A program made the translations under genes and the position numbers. From assembly GCA_902593165.1 (NCBI GenBank), contig CACJHI010000010.1, positions 1-51,828 of the forward strand: a stretch of DNA of 51,828 nt, read 5' to 3'. The notes beneath the pieces were generated by a model that did no database searches, had not been told where the DNA came from, and saw only the letters and a list, made by a program, of their open reading frames with translations. Origin of the DNA: an uncultured Bacteroidota bacterium (GTDB lineage Bacteria > Bacteroidota > Bacteroidia > Flavobacteriales > Flavobacteriaceae). Shown piece by piece: positions 29,986 to 39,415 of the stretch (position 1 is the first letter of the stretch; every line of letters starts with the position of its first letter).

Positions 29986-30988
29986 AGTTTTGGTTTATAT
30001 ATTGAGTAATATCAGTTACAAATTTTTTTTCAGTTTCTTTTAAACTTAATTTTGAAATTCCTCCTGATGCATGTTCGTGTCCACCACCATTAAAGTATTT
30101 AGAAGCAAATATATTAACTTTAAAATCACCTTTAGATCTAAATGAAATTTTTATCAAGCCTTCATCCTTCTTTTCAATGAAAAGAACTGAACATAAAATA
30201 TCGGCTACACTTAGTCCAAAGTTAACAAATCCTTCACTGTCGCCTTTTTTAAAATCATTGACTTTTTGATCCTTATCTGTTATTGAAGTATATACTACAG
30301 GCAATCCATCAATTTTTTTGAAATTATTTATAGCAGAGCCCAGGAGCTTTAACCTTTTAAATTGAAAGTTATTATGAAGTTTCTCAAAAATTTCAGTAAC
30401 ATTAACTCCGTAATTGATTAATTCAGAACCTACTTTAAGTGTTTTTGATGTTGTAGATGGAAATCTAAATGATCCGGTATCTGCAACAATTCCAGTATAA
30501 ATACATGTTGCTATTTTATTATCAATTTTACTTTTGTCAATTGAGCAAATAAAATCATAAACCATTTCACAAGTTGAACTCATCTTTGAATTTGAAATAG
30601 TTAGATCGGCATAATCATCAGGATTTTCATGGTGGTCTATCATGATAGTTATTGCTGTTGAATTGGATATTAAACTTGATAAATTTCTTGCTCTGCTAAG
30701 ACTATTGAAATCAAGAGTAAAAACAACATCAGCTTTTTTAAATGCATTTTCACATTTCACTTTATCATTTTCATAGATTAAAATATCTTGAGATCCGGGC
30801 AAAAAATTGAGTATTTCGGTATACTCATTTGGTGAAATTATATTCACTTCATTTTTTGATTTAAAAAAATGATATAGCGCTAGACAGCTACCTAGTGCAT
30901 CAGCATCCGGACTACTGTGAGGAATTAAAATTATATTTCTTTTTTTAGAAAATAATTTAATAACACTATTAAGTATGTGGTCATCCAT
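29978..30988 (-). CDS. DHH/DHHA1 phosphoesterase, NrnA-like
   Basis: 336 aa. Manganese-dependent phosphodiesterase family that degrades nanoRNA, pAp or cyclic dinucleotide products. Metal motifs: [50 protein letters not shown]; the C-terminal DHHA1 substrate motif is [12 protein letters not shown]. Size and lack of CBS or GGDEF domains point to the NrnA type rather than GdpP. First gene of the DHH-PPIase-DUF3810 run; a near-match promoter box (TATATTAG) sits seven bases before the ATG. Confidence 0.88.
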   Translation of the reverse strand: MDDHILNSVIKLFSKKRNIILIPHSSPDADALGSCLALYHFFKSKNEVNIISPNEYTEILNFLPGSQDILIYENDKVKCENAFKKADVVFTLDFNSLSRARNLSSLISNSTAITIMIDHHENPDDYADLTISNSKMSSTCEMVYDFICSIDKSKIDNKIATCIYTGIVADTGSFRFPSTTSKTLKVGSELINYGVNVTEIFEKLHNNFQFKRLKLLGSAINNFKKIDGLPVVYTSITDKDQKVNDFKKGDSEGFVNFGLSVADILCSVLFIEKKDEGLIKISFRSKGDFKVNIFASKYFNGGGHEHASGGISKLSLKETEKKFVTDITQYINQNYE

Positions 30989-31042
30989 AAGTGGGCTAAT
31001 ATAATATTATATTGAAAACTAAAATAAAGTAATTCCTAAAAC

Positions 31043-31072
31043 TTTGATTAATCAGAGATATTATTAAATTTG
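31043..31072 (+). promoter_or_regulatory. Consensus Bacteroidota promoter of ndk
   Basis: TTTG at 31043-31046, 18-base spacer, TAAATTTG at 31065-31072: a full match to the TTTG / TAnnTTTG promoter of Bacteroidota. The ndk ATG (31077) follows after only four bases, so the message is expected to have almost no leader. Confidence 0.75.
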
Positions 31073-31076
31073 CCGC

Positions 31077-31499
31077 ATGAATACAAACAGAACATTTACG
31101 ATGTTAAAACCTGACTCAATAGAGCAGGGTAATATGCTTCCAATACTTAATATGATAGAAGCTGCAGGTTTTAAAATTATTGCATTGAAATATAAAAGGA
31201 TGACAAGGGATGAAGCTGAAAAATTTTATTCCATTCACTCTGACAAGCCCTTTTTCAATGATTTAGTAACTTTTATGACTAGAGGCCCAATAGTTGCTGC
31301 TGCATTAGAAAAAGATAATGCTGTAGATGCTTTTAGAACCCTTATTGGATCTACAGATCCAAATGAGGCTGAAGAAGGTACTATAAGAAAAAAATATGCT
31401 AAATCTAAAGGAGAAAATGCAGTCCATGGTTCAGATAGTGATGAGAATGCAGAAATTGAAATAAGCTTCCATTTTGACAATGAAGAGATCTTCAGCTAA
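31077..31499 (+). CDS. ndk: Nucleoside diphosphate kinase
   Basis: 140 aa, normal length. Transfers the gamma phosphate of ATP to NDPs through a phosphohistidine. [52 protein letters not shown] and the active-site NAVHGSDS with the catalytic His are all present. Monocistronic with its own promoter. Its stop crosses the end of the convergent DUF721 gene by eight bases. Confidence 0.96.
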   Translation: MNTNRTFTMLKPDSIEQGNMLPILNMIEAAGFKIIALKYKRMTRDEAEKFYSIHSDKPFFNDLVTFMTRGPIVAAALEKDNAVDAFRTLIGSTDPNEAEEGTIRKKYAKSKGENAVHGSDSDENAEIEISFHFDNEEIFS

Positions 31500-31785
31500 T
31501 TATTAGATCTTTTACATACTCCTTACCAAGCTCTTGATTCAGAAGCTTAATTACCTTTGTTTTTTCAAATGTTAACTCTTCTTTGAGAACAGAAGATTTT
31601 AATCTAACGTATAATACTCCCTTTTTATATACAACCTTATATGTATATTTCTGGATGTTCTTTCCCATAGTCTTTATCCATGCTTCTTGAACTTTTATAT
31701 TGTCAATTCCAATCCTGAAGTGTTTTTGAGAAAAAACTTCCTCAATGACCTTTGAAACATTCTTTAGTTCACCTCTTTTAGTCAT
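31492..31785 (-). CDS. DUF721 (DciA-like) protein
   Basis: 97 aa basic protein with the DUF721 pattern: [63 protein letters not shown]. DciA loads the replicative helicase in many bacteria that lack DnaC. It overlaps the end of recF by eight bases, a conserved pairing in Bacteroidota that supports a replication or repair role. Confidence 0.85.
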   Translation of the reverse strand: MTKRGELKNVSKVIEEVFSQKHFRIGIDNIKVQEAWIKTMGKNIQKYTYKVVYKKGVLYVRLKSSVLKEELTFEKTKVIKLLNQELGKEYVKDLIIS

Positions 31786-32878
31786 AACTATTTAATTTTT
31801 CAAGGTCAAATATTTCCTCTTTATTTTTTGAGTCAGATAATGCATCTTTTACTCTGTCAACATGAGTATCAGTAATAAATATTTGACTAAAATCTTTTTT
31901 TTCAAGAATCTGAACAATCTGTCTCACTCTTTCTTGATCTAATTTGTCAAAAATATCATCTAGAAGTACTATTGGTGAATTGCCAAATTTAGTTCTGTAA
32001 TAATCAAATTGTGCAAGTTTTAATGCTATAAGAAAAGATTTTTGTTGTCCTTGACTACCAAAGTTTTTAATTTTATTTCCATCAATTGTAAAGATTAGAT
32101 CATCCCTATGAACTCCCTTTGAAGTATATTGTAAAAACCGATCCTTAGAAAGACTCTCATTAAGAACCTCAGAGAAACTACCTGAGTTCAGATCACTTTT
32201 AAAGTTTATGTCAACTAATTCATTCCCAGAACTTATATCAGAATAATACTTTTTAAAAATTGGAATAAATGAAGTCATAAACTTAGATCTTTCCTTATAT
32301 ATAGGAGTTCCAATTGTAATAAGTTGTTGATCATATGATTCGATAGTATCCTTATCAAACTTTCTATTGATAAAAAAATATTTTAATAGAGAATTCCTCT
32401 GAGTAATGACTTTATTGTAATCGATAACTCTTTGAAGGTAAACCTTGTCTACTTGTCCAATGACTGAATCAATAAATTTTCTTCTCATTTCACTACCCTC
32501 AGTAATTAAATTTCTATCATGTGGTGAAATTATTATCAGATTAATTAATCCGATGTGATCTGAGATTCTCTTGTAAACTTTACTATTCCTTTTTATAACT
32601 TTCTTCTCGCCGATTTTATAGTAACAATGAACACTTTCAATTCTTTTATCGATATCAAACTCTCCAATTATTGAGAAATACTCTGATCCAGACATAACAT
32701 TTTGTGATGTTGATGGGTTAAAATAACTTTTTGTAAAAGCTAAATGATATATTGAATCAACAATATTGGTCTTTCCTATCCCATTTTTTCCAATAAAACA
32801 ATTGATTTTTTTATTAAAAGTTAGCTTGAGCTTTTCAAGATTTTTATAGTTATCAATTTTCAGAGAGTTTAAAAACAT
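31778..32878 (-). CDS. recF: DNA replication/repair protein RecF
   Basis: 366 aa SMC-like ATPase loading RecA at gaps with RecO and RecR. N-terminal SLKIDNYKNLEKLKL, Walker A GKNGIGKT (30-37), RecF-typical ISPHDRNLITEGSEMRRKFID, the ABC signature region SQGQQKSFLIALKLAQF, and Walker B with D-loop SPIVLLDDIFDKLDQERV. The standard family length and motifs are intact. Divergent from the TPR-ribH operon. Confidence 0.95.
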   Translation of the reverse strand: MFLNSLKIDNYKNLEKLKLTFNKKINCFIGKNGIGKTNIVDSIYHLAFTKSYFNPSTSQNVMSGSEYFSIIGEFDIDKRIESVHCYYKIGEKKVIKRNSKVYKRISDHIGLINLIIISPHDRNLITEGSEMRRKFIDSVIGQVDKVYLQRVIDYNKVITQRNSLLKYFFINRKFDKDTIESYDQQLITIGTPIYKERSKFMTSFIPIFKKYYSDISSGNELVDINFKSDLNSGSFSEVLNESLSKDRFLQYTSKGVHRDDLIFTIDGNKIKNFGSQGQQKSFLIALKLAQFDYYRTKFGNSPIVLLDDIFDKLDQERVRQIVQILEKKDFSQIFITDTHVDRVKDALSDSKNKEEIFDLEKLNSYD

Positions 32879-32901
32879 AATAAGTATTCAAAATAAAACA
32901 T

Positions 32902-32909
32902 TAATTTTG
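32902..32909 (+). promoter_or_regulatory. TAATTTTG promoter box of the TPR-ribH-mutL operon
   Basis: Full TAnnTTTG match 17 bases before the ATG at 32927. The -33 box is not evident. Confidence 0.45.
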
Positions 32910-32926
32910 GGATTCAAAAAATTATT

Positions 32927-33688
32927 ATGGCAACATTTAATAGAAGAGGATATAAGAAGAGTAAATCAAATAAAGATATAAGTACTGACAAAAGCCAAAC
33001 AGCTGAGGTATTTGATACACTAGACTCAACAGCAAATAAGTCAGAAAAATGGATACTCAAAAACCAAAATAAAATATTTATAGTAATTGCTGCTATATCA
33101 ATTTCAGTACTATCATATTTAGGCTATGAACGATTTATCTCTGATCCAAAAGAGAAAGAGGCTATAAGCGAACTTAATAAAGCTCAATATTTTTTTGAAA
33201 TGGCCCTTGTTTCGAATGAATCAGATTCTCTATTTAGACTTGCACTGAATGGTGGTGAGGGTAAATATGGTTTTTTAGATATAATTGATGAATACTCAGG
33301 TACTAAAGCCGCGAATCTCGCTAATTATTCCATTGGCATGTCTTATCTTAATTTAAAAGAATATGATAATGCAATTATTTATTTAGAAAAGTTTAAATCA
33401 AATGATATTCTTCTTCAATCAATATCACTTGGAACAATTGGGGATTGTTTCTCTGAACTTAACCAGCCAAATGAAGCCTTTGAATATTATCAAAAAGCAT
33501 TTAAGCATAATGACAATATTTACACTACGCCTAAATATTTATTTAAAGCAGCTCTTATAGGCTCAGAAATTGGTAAATATAAATCTTCAATAAATTTTTT
33601 AAATAGAATTAAAGAAGATTTTCCAGACTCTTATGAATCTAGTTTAGTAGAAGTCCAGTTAGGAAGAATAGAAAACTTAAATAACTAG
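32927..33688 (+). CDS. Membrane-anchored TPR protein, YfgM-like
   Basis: 253 aa. A basic cytoplasmic tail (about 1-48), one membrane helix (about 50-66, FIVIAAISISVLSYLG), then an extracytoplasmic TPR region (AANLANYSIGMSYLNLKEYDNAIIYLEKF; TIGDCFSELNQPNEAFEYYQKAF). The topology is that of YfgM/BamD-related periplasmic TPR proteins, which assist envelope protein folding. First gene of the ribH-mutL run, a conserved position in flavobacteria. Confidence 0.82.
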   Translation: MATFNRRGYKKSKSNKDISTDKSQTAEVFDTLDSTANKSEKWILKNQNKIFIVIAAISISVLSYLGYERFISDPKEKEAISELNKAQYFFEMALVSNESDSLFRLALNGGEGKYGFLDIIDEYSGTKAANLANYSIGMSYLNLKEYDNAIIYLEKFKSNDILLQSISLGTIGDCFSELNQPNEAFEYYQKAFKHNDNIYTTPKYLFKAALIGSEIGKYKSSINFLNRIKEDFPDSYESSLVEVQLGRIENLNN

Positions 33689-33689
33689 T

Positions 33690-34172
33690 ATGTCAACTAA
33701 AATGACTGGTCAAAATTTAACCAGATCTTTTGAAATTAATAATCCAGAAGACATTAAGATTGCATGTGTTGTATCTGAATGGCATCATGAAATAACTGAA
33801 AATTTACTCATTGGTGCTAAGAAGAAATTTTTAAGTTATGGATTGCTAGAAAAAAATATTCATGAGATAAATGTTCCAGGTAGCTTTGAGCTAATTTTTG
33901 GGACAAAAACTTTAATTAAGCAAGATTATGATGCAATTATATCTATTGGATGCATTATAAAGGGTGAGACAAAACATTTTGATTTTATTTCTGATGCTGT
34001 TGTTAATGGTATTAAAGACTTAAATATTCTATCGGATATTCCAATAATCCTTTGTGTAACTACTGATGATAATATTCAACAATCGATTGATAGGAGTGGG
34101 GGTAAGTTTGGAAACAAAGGGGAGGATGCTGCTGAAGCTGCCTTAAAAATGATCTTAGTTAATTCAAAATAG
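33690..34172 (+). CDS. ribH: 6,7-dimethyl-8-ribityllumazine synthase
   Basis: 160 aa. Condenses the ribityl-aminouracil with dihydroxybutanone phosphate, the penultimate step of riboflavin synthesis. SEWHHEITENLL, VPGSFELIFGTKTLI, SIGCIIKGETKHFDFISD with the catalytic His, CVTTDDNIQQSIDRSGGKFGNKGEDAAEAAL. The first 18 residues are a flavobacterial extension. One base separates it from the TPR stop. Confidence 0.95.
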   Translation: MSTKMTGQNLTRSFEINNPEDIKIACVVSEWHHEITENLLIGAKKKFLSYGLLEKNIHEINVPGSFELIFGTKTLIKQDYDAIISIGCIIKGETKHFDFISDAVVNGIKDLNILSDIPIILCVTTDDNIQQSIDRSGGKFGNKGEDAAEAALKMILVNSK

Positions 34173-34174
34173 TT

Positions 34175-34441
34175 TTGTTTAAATTAAATAAACATAGAAG
34201 GTTTAACTATACACCACGTTTTTTTAAAGGAAAAGAGGGTATTTCTACCGGTTTTGAATCTAAATTTTCTAAATATCGAGACTCTTACAACTCTATTGAT
34301 ATAGGACAAAAATGGAAGGATGAAAGACACAAAATGCGAAATAGAAAGAATAGGGGTGTTAATATGACTCTAATCCTAGTTATTGTTTTTTTAATTTTGG
34401 TATTTTTATATATCATTGATTTTGATCTAACAATTTTCTAA
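34175..34441 (+). CDS. Small C-tail membrane protein between ribH and mutL
   Basis: 88 aa from a TTG start at 34175; no earlier start is possible because the ribH stop is two bases upstream. The N-terminal half is strongly basic and aromatic (KHRRFNYTPRFFKGKEG), with RHKMRNRKNRG in the middle, then one C-terminal membrane helix (TLILVIVFLILVFLYIIDF). I recall the same small gene at this place in other flavobacteria, sometimes mislabelled riboflavin synthase subunit beta; nothing in it resembles an enzyme. The function is unknown. Confidence 0.75.
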   Translation: MFKLNKHRRFNYTPRFFKGKEGISTGFESKFSKYRDSYNSIDIGQKWKDERHKMRNRKNRGVNMTLILVIVFLILVFLYIIDFDLTIF

Positions 34442-34449
34442 CTCGATTA

Positions 34450-36198
34450 ATGCCAGATATAGTTAAAATTTTACCAGCTGACGTTTCAAATAAAATTGCT
34501 GCAGGGGAAGTAGTCCAAAGACCCTCATCTGTTCTAAAAGAACTTCTTGAAAATTCTATTGATGCAAAATCATCAAAGATTACAATAATTATTAAGAATG
34601 CAGGTAAAAATTTAATTCAAGTAATTGACGATGGTCAAGGTATGTCAAAAAACGATATGCATTCATCATTCATAAAACATGCAACCTCAAAAATTAATAA
34701 TATTGACGATATCTTCTCCATTAACTCAATGGGATTTAGAGGTGAGGCTCTAGCTGCAATATCATCTGTCTCTATGATTGAGATGTCTTCTTCAAAAATA
34801 AATGAAAATGATGGTTATTATATTGAGATTAATGGAGGTGATATTATTTCTGAAAAAGAATTAAATATTAATGAGGGAACTTCTATAAAAGTTCAAAATT
34901 TATTTTTCAATGTGCCAGCTCGTAGGAATTTTTTAAAGTCTGACTTTGTTGAATTAAAACATATAATCAATGTTTTTAATAACATTGCCATTTCACATAA
35001 CGAAATTGAGTTTACATTTATTAATAATGATGAAGAAATTTTTTATTTGAAAAAAGAATCACTGAAGAAAAGAATAATATCAATTTTTGGTGAAAAGATT
35101 CGTGAAAACCTAATTCCAATCGATGAGGACACTCAAATAGCAAATCTTCATGGATTTATTCTTAAACCTGAGTTTGCCAAAAAATCTAGATCAAATCAAT
35201 ACATATTTGTAAACAATAGATCAGTAAAAAGTCAGTTTATTAATCATTCTATTTTTTCCTCTTTTGATGGTCTTTTAAGAGATGGATACTATCCAGGCTA
35301 TTTCTTGTTTATTAATATTGACCCAAGTAAGATTGATGTAAATGTCCATCCTAATAAAACTGAAATAAAATTTGATGATGATCAAAACCTTTATTCTATT
35401 ATTAATTCTGCAGTAAAACATTGCCTTGGAATTTACCAAGTGAGTCCAGTCTTAGACTTTGAAAAAGATCCATCAATGGATATATCTTATTCACAAGTCA
35501 AATCTGATCCTAAAATTCCAAGTGTTGAGATAGATTCTGACTTTAACCCTTTTCAAATCTTTAATGATGAGAAATTAGGAGATCTCTTTTCTGAAAAATC
35601 AACTGAGAATATTGAATCAGACTTTGAGAACACCGTTAAAGAATTTACTAAGATTTTTCAAATATTTAATAAATTTATTGTCAGCGCTAGCACATCATCT
35701 TTGATTATAATAAATCAAAATCTAGCTCATCAGAGAATATTATATGAGGGTTTTTTAAAATCAATGTTTGAAAGTTCTACAGATTCACAAAAACTAGTTT
35801 TTCCTATACAAATAAATTTATCCAAGCAACAATTATCAATGTTTAATAAGATTGATTCAGAATTTAAATCCTTAGGTTTTCAGTTTGAACTAGAAGAGAA
35901 TTTACTAAAGATTACTTCAGTACCAAACCAACTAAAAAATAATTCTGTCGAAGAAATAATTGATGATATTCTAGATAATGATAATGATTTCAATGAATCC
36001 AATAGTCTTAGTCATTCAGATTTTTTTGCAAAAGCACTTTCAAAAAGTTCTTCTATTAAATCAGGTGAAAAATTAAACCCAAATGAACAAGAGTTTTTGG
36101 TAAATCAACTTTTTTCATGTAAGGAGCCTAATTTGAGTCCTTACAATAAGCAAATATTTATTACTTTGAGTAAAAGCGATATTGAAAATATATTCTAA
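34450..36198 (+). CDS. mutL: DNA mismatch repair protein MutL
   Basis: 582 aa. The N-terminal GHKL ATPase is intact: AAGEVVQRPSSVLKELLENSIDA with the metal Glu and Asn, DDGQGM, FRGEALAAIS, and the transducer NVPARRNFLKS and VNVHPNKTEIKF. A linker rich in Ser/Asp/Glu (about 330-395) joins the C-terminal dimerisation domain. The place of the endonuclease motif DQHAxxE reads NQNLAHQRILYE (422-433), and the tail has KEPNLSPYNKQIFITL. Its TAA overlaps the next ATG. Confidence 0.93.
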   Translation: MPDIVKILPADVSNKIAAGEVVQRPSSVLKELLENSIDAKSSKITIIIKNAGKNLIQVIDDGQGMSKNDMHSSFIKHATSKINNIDDIFSINSMGFRGEALAAISSVSMIEMSSSKINENDGYYIEINGGDIISEKELNINEGTSIKVQNLFFNVPARRNFLKSDFVELKHIINVFNNIAISHNEIEFTFINNDEEIFYLKKESLKKRIISIFGEKIRENLIPIDEDTQIANLHGFILKPEFAKKSRSNQYIFVNNRSVKSQFINHSIFSSFDGLLRDGYYPGYFLFINIDPSKIDVNVHPNKTEIKFDDDQNLYSIINSAVKHCLGIYQVSPVLDFEKDPSMDISYSQVKSDPKIPSVEIDSDFNPFQIFNDEKLGDLFSEKSTENIESDFENTVKEFTKIFQIFNKFIVSASTSSLIIINQNLAHQRILYEGFLKSMFESSTDSQKLVFPIQINLSKQQLSMFNKIDSEFKSLGFQFELEENLLKITSVPNQLKNNSVEEIIDDILDNDNDFNESNSLSHSDFFAKALSKSSSIKSGEKLNPNEQEFLVNQLFSCKEPNLSPYNKQIFITLSKSDIENIF

Positions 36199-36935
36199 TG
36201 GGAAGAGTTAGCGAAATAGTAAAACATTTAATTATAATCAATGTAATTTTTTTTATTGCTTCGACAGTTCTTGGTGATTTTATGTATGACTTATTTGCCA
36301 TGCATTATCCAAAAAATCCAGACTTTATCATTTGGCAACCACTAACACATATGTTCATGCATGGAGATACTACACATATACTTTTTAACATGTTTGGTTT
36401 ATGGATGTTTGGAACTCCTTTAGAACAAATGTGGGGTAAACAGAAATTTATATTTTATTATTTGTCTGCGGGGTTAGGAGCTGTTTTAATTCAAACTTTA
36501 GTATATCACTATGATGTTATTTCAGTAACTCAAATTCTTTTAGATAATGGCCTAACAAAAATTGATGTGAATTCTTTTTATGAAACGGGTAGACTTAACA
36601 CTTCTGTAATTCAATCTGTAGGGGAGGAGAGATTATATTCAGGTATTCAATCATTTAAAGCAGTAATGGTTGGTGCGTCTGGTGCCTTATACGGAATCTT
36701 AGTGGGATTTGCTATGCTTTTTCCTAATGTGCAGCTAATGCTATTATTTCCTCCAATTCCAATAAAAGCAAAATTCCTAGTTCCTCTTTTAATTTTGTTT
36801 GACCTATTTTTTGGTTTTACATCTTATTCAGTAGGACCTATTGCTCACTTTGCTCATATAGGAGGAGCAATTACAGGATTTGTTATGATGTGGTATTGGA
36901 AAAAAAATCAGTTCAATAATAAAAGATGGAATTAG
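36198..36935 (+). CDS. Rhomboid intramembrane serine protease (first copy)
   Basis: 245 aa, six membrane helices. Typical rhomboid marks: HMFMHGDTTHILFNMFGLWMFG (the HxxxN oxyanion region), the nucleophile Ser161 in VGASGALYG, and the catalytic His220 in AHFAHIGGAITG. A loop insert of about 50 residues (105-155) lies before the nucleophile helix. TAATG overlap with mutL, ten-base overlap with the second rhomboid. Targets are unknown. Confidence 0.92.
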   Translation: MGRVSEIVKHLIIINVIFFIASTVLGDFMYDLFAMHYPKNPDFIIWQPLTHMFMHGDTTHILFNMFGLWMFGTPLEQMWGKQKFIFYYLSAGLGAVLIQTLVYHYDVISVTQILLDNGLTKIDVNSFYETGRLNTSVIQSVGEERLYSGIQSFKAVMVGASGALYGILVGFAMLFPNVQLMLLFPPIPIKAKFLVPLLILFDLFFGFTSYSVGPIAHFAHIGGAITGFVMMWYWKKNQFNNKRWN

Positions 36936-37726
36936 GATATAGATATTTTAACAATCAGCCTATATTCAAGAAAATTATTATTATCAATGTTATAATTTTC
37001 TTGCTACCTCTAGTTTCCAATACTTTCCTGTTCCTTTTTAATATTCCTCAAATTAACATTATTAAATTTTTTGATCTTCATCCAAATTTTGAACAATTCA
37101 TAATGAGCCCATGGAGTATAATAACTTATTCATTTTTTCATTTAGATTTCTTTCATATTTTTTGGAACATGTTTATACTCTATGTTGTTTCTGATTATTT
37201 CCTTTCATTTTTAGATAATAAAAAATTCCTTGAAATCTACTTTTACGGAGTTATCTCAGGTGGTCTTTTATTTATTTTCTCTTATAATATTTTCCCAGCT
37301 TTTGAAAATTCTTTTTCTCCGTTAATTGGTTCATCTGCAGCTGTATATTCACTTCTTATCTTTGTGTGTACATATTATCCTAACACAAGCATTAACTTGA
37401 TATTCTTTAATGTAAAACTCAAGAATTTAGGCTTATTCTACGTCCTTCTGAGTTTAATCCAAATCCCATTTAGCAATGCAGGTGGAAATATTGCTCACCT
37501 TGGAGGAGCCCTATATGGATTCTATTATGCAAGGAGCTTTAATTCATCAGATTCACCATTTGACTTCATTATTAACTTGATAAATAATGTAAAGATTAAG
37601 CCAAATGAAAACAGAGATAATCAAAAAAATATTGACATTATTCTTGACAAGATAAGTAAGTCAGGATATGAGAGCTTAACAAAAAAAGAAAAAGAGTTTC
37701 TTTTCAAAAATTCAAATAAAGATTAA
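36926..37726 (+). CDS. Rhomboid intramembrane serine protease (second copy)
   Basis: 266 aa, six membrane helices and a charged C-terminal tail (about 205-266). FFHLDFFHIFWNMFILY matches the HxxxN region, the nucleophile is Ser137 in LIGSSAAVY, and the base is His191 in NIAHLGGALYGF. The tail ends in a basic, Asn-rich helix (LTKKEKEFLFKN). The twin arrangement after mutL is common in flavobacteria. Its stop shares TTAA with the convergent lepB. Confidence 0.9.
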   Translation: MELGYRYFNNQPIFKKIIIINVIIFLLPLVSNTFLFLFNIPQINIIKFFDLHPNFEQFIMSPWSIITYSFFHLDFFHIFWNMFILYVVSDYFLSFLDNKKFLEIYFYGVISGGLLFIFSYNIFPAFENSFSPLIGSSAAVYSLLIFVCTYYPNTSINLIFFNVKLKNLGLFYVLLSLIQIPFSNAGGNIAHLGGALYGFYYARSFNSSDSPFDFIINLINNVKIKPNENRDNQKNIDIILDKISKSGYESLTKKEKEFLFKNSNKD

Positions 37727-39414
37727 ACTTTATTTTTCTTCTTTTTTAAATAACTAAATAATTGCCAGACTAATATAAAAATTATAAAGTGAGGTAAATA
37801 GGATCTTGGCTTTCCATCAAAACCGATAGTTGTGAAAACTCTGTCCCATCTAAATTTCCAATTACTAATACCATTGAATAATCCATCTATACTCATCCAA
37901 ATAAAAACAGGCTTCCCAAGCACATGATCAAATGGAACAAAGCCCCAAACTCTTGAATCTTCAGAATTATATCTATTATCACCCATCATCCAATAATAAT
38001 CTTGTTTAAAAGTATAATTACTTGATATTTCACCATTTATGTATATGTTATTATCTATTACCTCAACTTCATTATTCTCATAATCTTTAATTATCTTTTT
38101 ATATAATGGAAGATCATCAATAGTCAATTTAATTTTTTCACCAGCCTTTGGAATATATATTGGGCCTAGTTGATCGTTATTCCAACTAAACCTTTTATTA
38201 CCTGGAAAGAAAACGGAGTTTATATAGTTAGTCTTTTCAATAGATCTAAATATTGTGTCAAACTCATTTGAATTTCTAATTTTATTTGCATCATTAAAAG
38301 TAAGACTCAACTCTCTCTCGTTATCTATTATCTCTCTAATATCTATGTTAAGTTCTCTTACTTTTTTAATTGGTATACCTTGATCATCAGTGTAAATAAG
38401 ATATTCATTTTCATTAGTATTGGAGATACTCAAAATATTGGTCTTCAGACTATTATATGATTCTTGAGATAAATTTCTAATGATAAATTTTCTAATAAAC
38501 CCATCAATATCAAGATTTTTTAACTTGTTTGATGACACTCCATCTTTAGAAAAAATTTTGTAAGTATATAATGGTTTTGCCCTTTCCGGTAATTTATTTT
38601 CCTGACCATTTAAATAAACTATACCATCTTTGATTTCTAATGAGTCACCAGGAACTCCAATTGCTCTTTTGACATAGTTTGATTTTTTATCTCTTGGTTT
38701 TATTACACCTTTTTCCTTGACAAAAAACTTTCTGACTGTATCAGCAGGCCAATTAAAAACTACTATATCATTATTTTTAATTTCTTGAAAACCTGGGATT
38801 CTAATATAAGGAAGCTGAGGTTTCTTTAGGTAAGACCTAGTCTTGAGTATGGGTATAGTATCATGAACCATTGGAAAAGATATAACGGTAGATGGTATTC
38901 TCGCACCATAATGAAATTTACTTACTAATAAAAAATCTCCAACTCTTAATGTTTTCTCAAGTGAGCCAGTAGGAATTACAAATGGTTGTAGAATATAATT
39001 GTGGACTATAGTTGCAATTACAACTGCAAAAACTAGAGACCCAAGAGACCTTTCAAAATTCGAAAATGAGATATTATCTACATATTTTGTTCTTTTGCTA
39101 ACATAACTTACATAAAATAGATAAAGACCCAGAGTTATAATAACCAGTATCCTATCTAACTTTGAGTTATGATTAAATCTTTTAATAAATTCTACCCAAA
39201 TTACCGGAATCATTAGAAGATTTATAACTGGAATAAAAACTAGGATGACCCACCATTTAGGTCTGTTAATTATTTCTAAATGCTTTACTATATTGTATAT
39301 AGGAATTAATGATTTCCAGCTATCAACACCTGCAAGTTTAAAAAGTCTTTGAGATCCAACGAATATTAATAAATTATAGGATAGAAAAAAAAGTAACCAT
39401 TCGTTTATACTCAT
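37723..39414 (-). CDS. lepB: Signal peptidase I with a 200-residue insertion
   Basis: 563 aa, much longer than the 250-330 aa of most LepB. Three to four N-terminal membrane segments (about 5-22, 55-75, 88-105, 125-142) precede the catalytic domain. Nucleophile Ser151 in PTGSLEKTLRVGDFLLVSK, general base Lys249 in NYVKRAIGVPGDSLEI, box E MMGDNRYNSEDSRVWGFVP (476-494). Residues about 271-470 are an insertion of mixed structure between boxes D and E, also long in other Bacteroidota. It cleaves Sec signal peptides. Confidence 0.92.
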   Translation of the reverse strand: MSINEWLLFFLSYNLLIFVGSQRLFKLAGVDSWKSLIPIYNIVKHLEIINRPKWWVILVFIPVINLLMIPVIWVEFIKRFNHNSKLDRILVIITLGLYLFYVSYVSKRTKYVDNISFSNFERSLGSLVFAVVIATIVHNYILQPFVIPTGSLEKTLRVGDFLLVSKFHYGARIPSTVISFPMVHDTIPILKTRSYLKKPQLPYIRIPGFQEIKNNDIVVFNWPADTVRKFFVKEKGVIKPRDKKSNYVKRAIGVPGDSLEIKDGIVYLNGQENKLPERAKPLYTYKIFSKDGVSSNKLKNLDIDGFIRKFIIRNLSQESYNSLKTNILSISNTNENEYLIYTDDQGIPIKKVRELNIDIREIIDNERELSLTFNDANKIRNSNEFDTIFRSIEKTNYINSVFFPGNKRFSWNNDQLGPIYIPKAGEKIKLTIDDLPLYKKIIKDYENNEVEVIDNNIYINGEISSNYTFKQDYYWMMGDNRYNSEDSRVWGFVPFDHVLGKPVFIWMSIDGLFNGISNWKFRWDRVFTTIGFDGKPRSYLPHFIIFILVWQLFSYLKKKKNKV

Positions 39415-39415
39415 A

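Noticed and set aside
36198-37726. A frameshifted duplication of one rhomboid gene
   Set aside because: The two copies differ throughout, each with its own Ser/His pair and full helices; they are separate genes with a short overlap.
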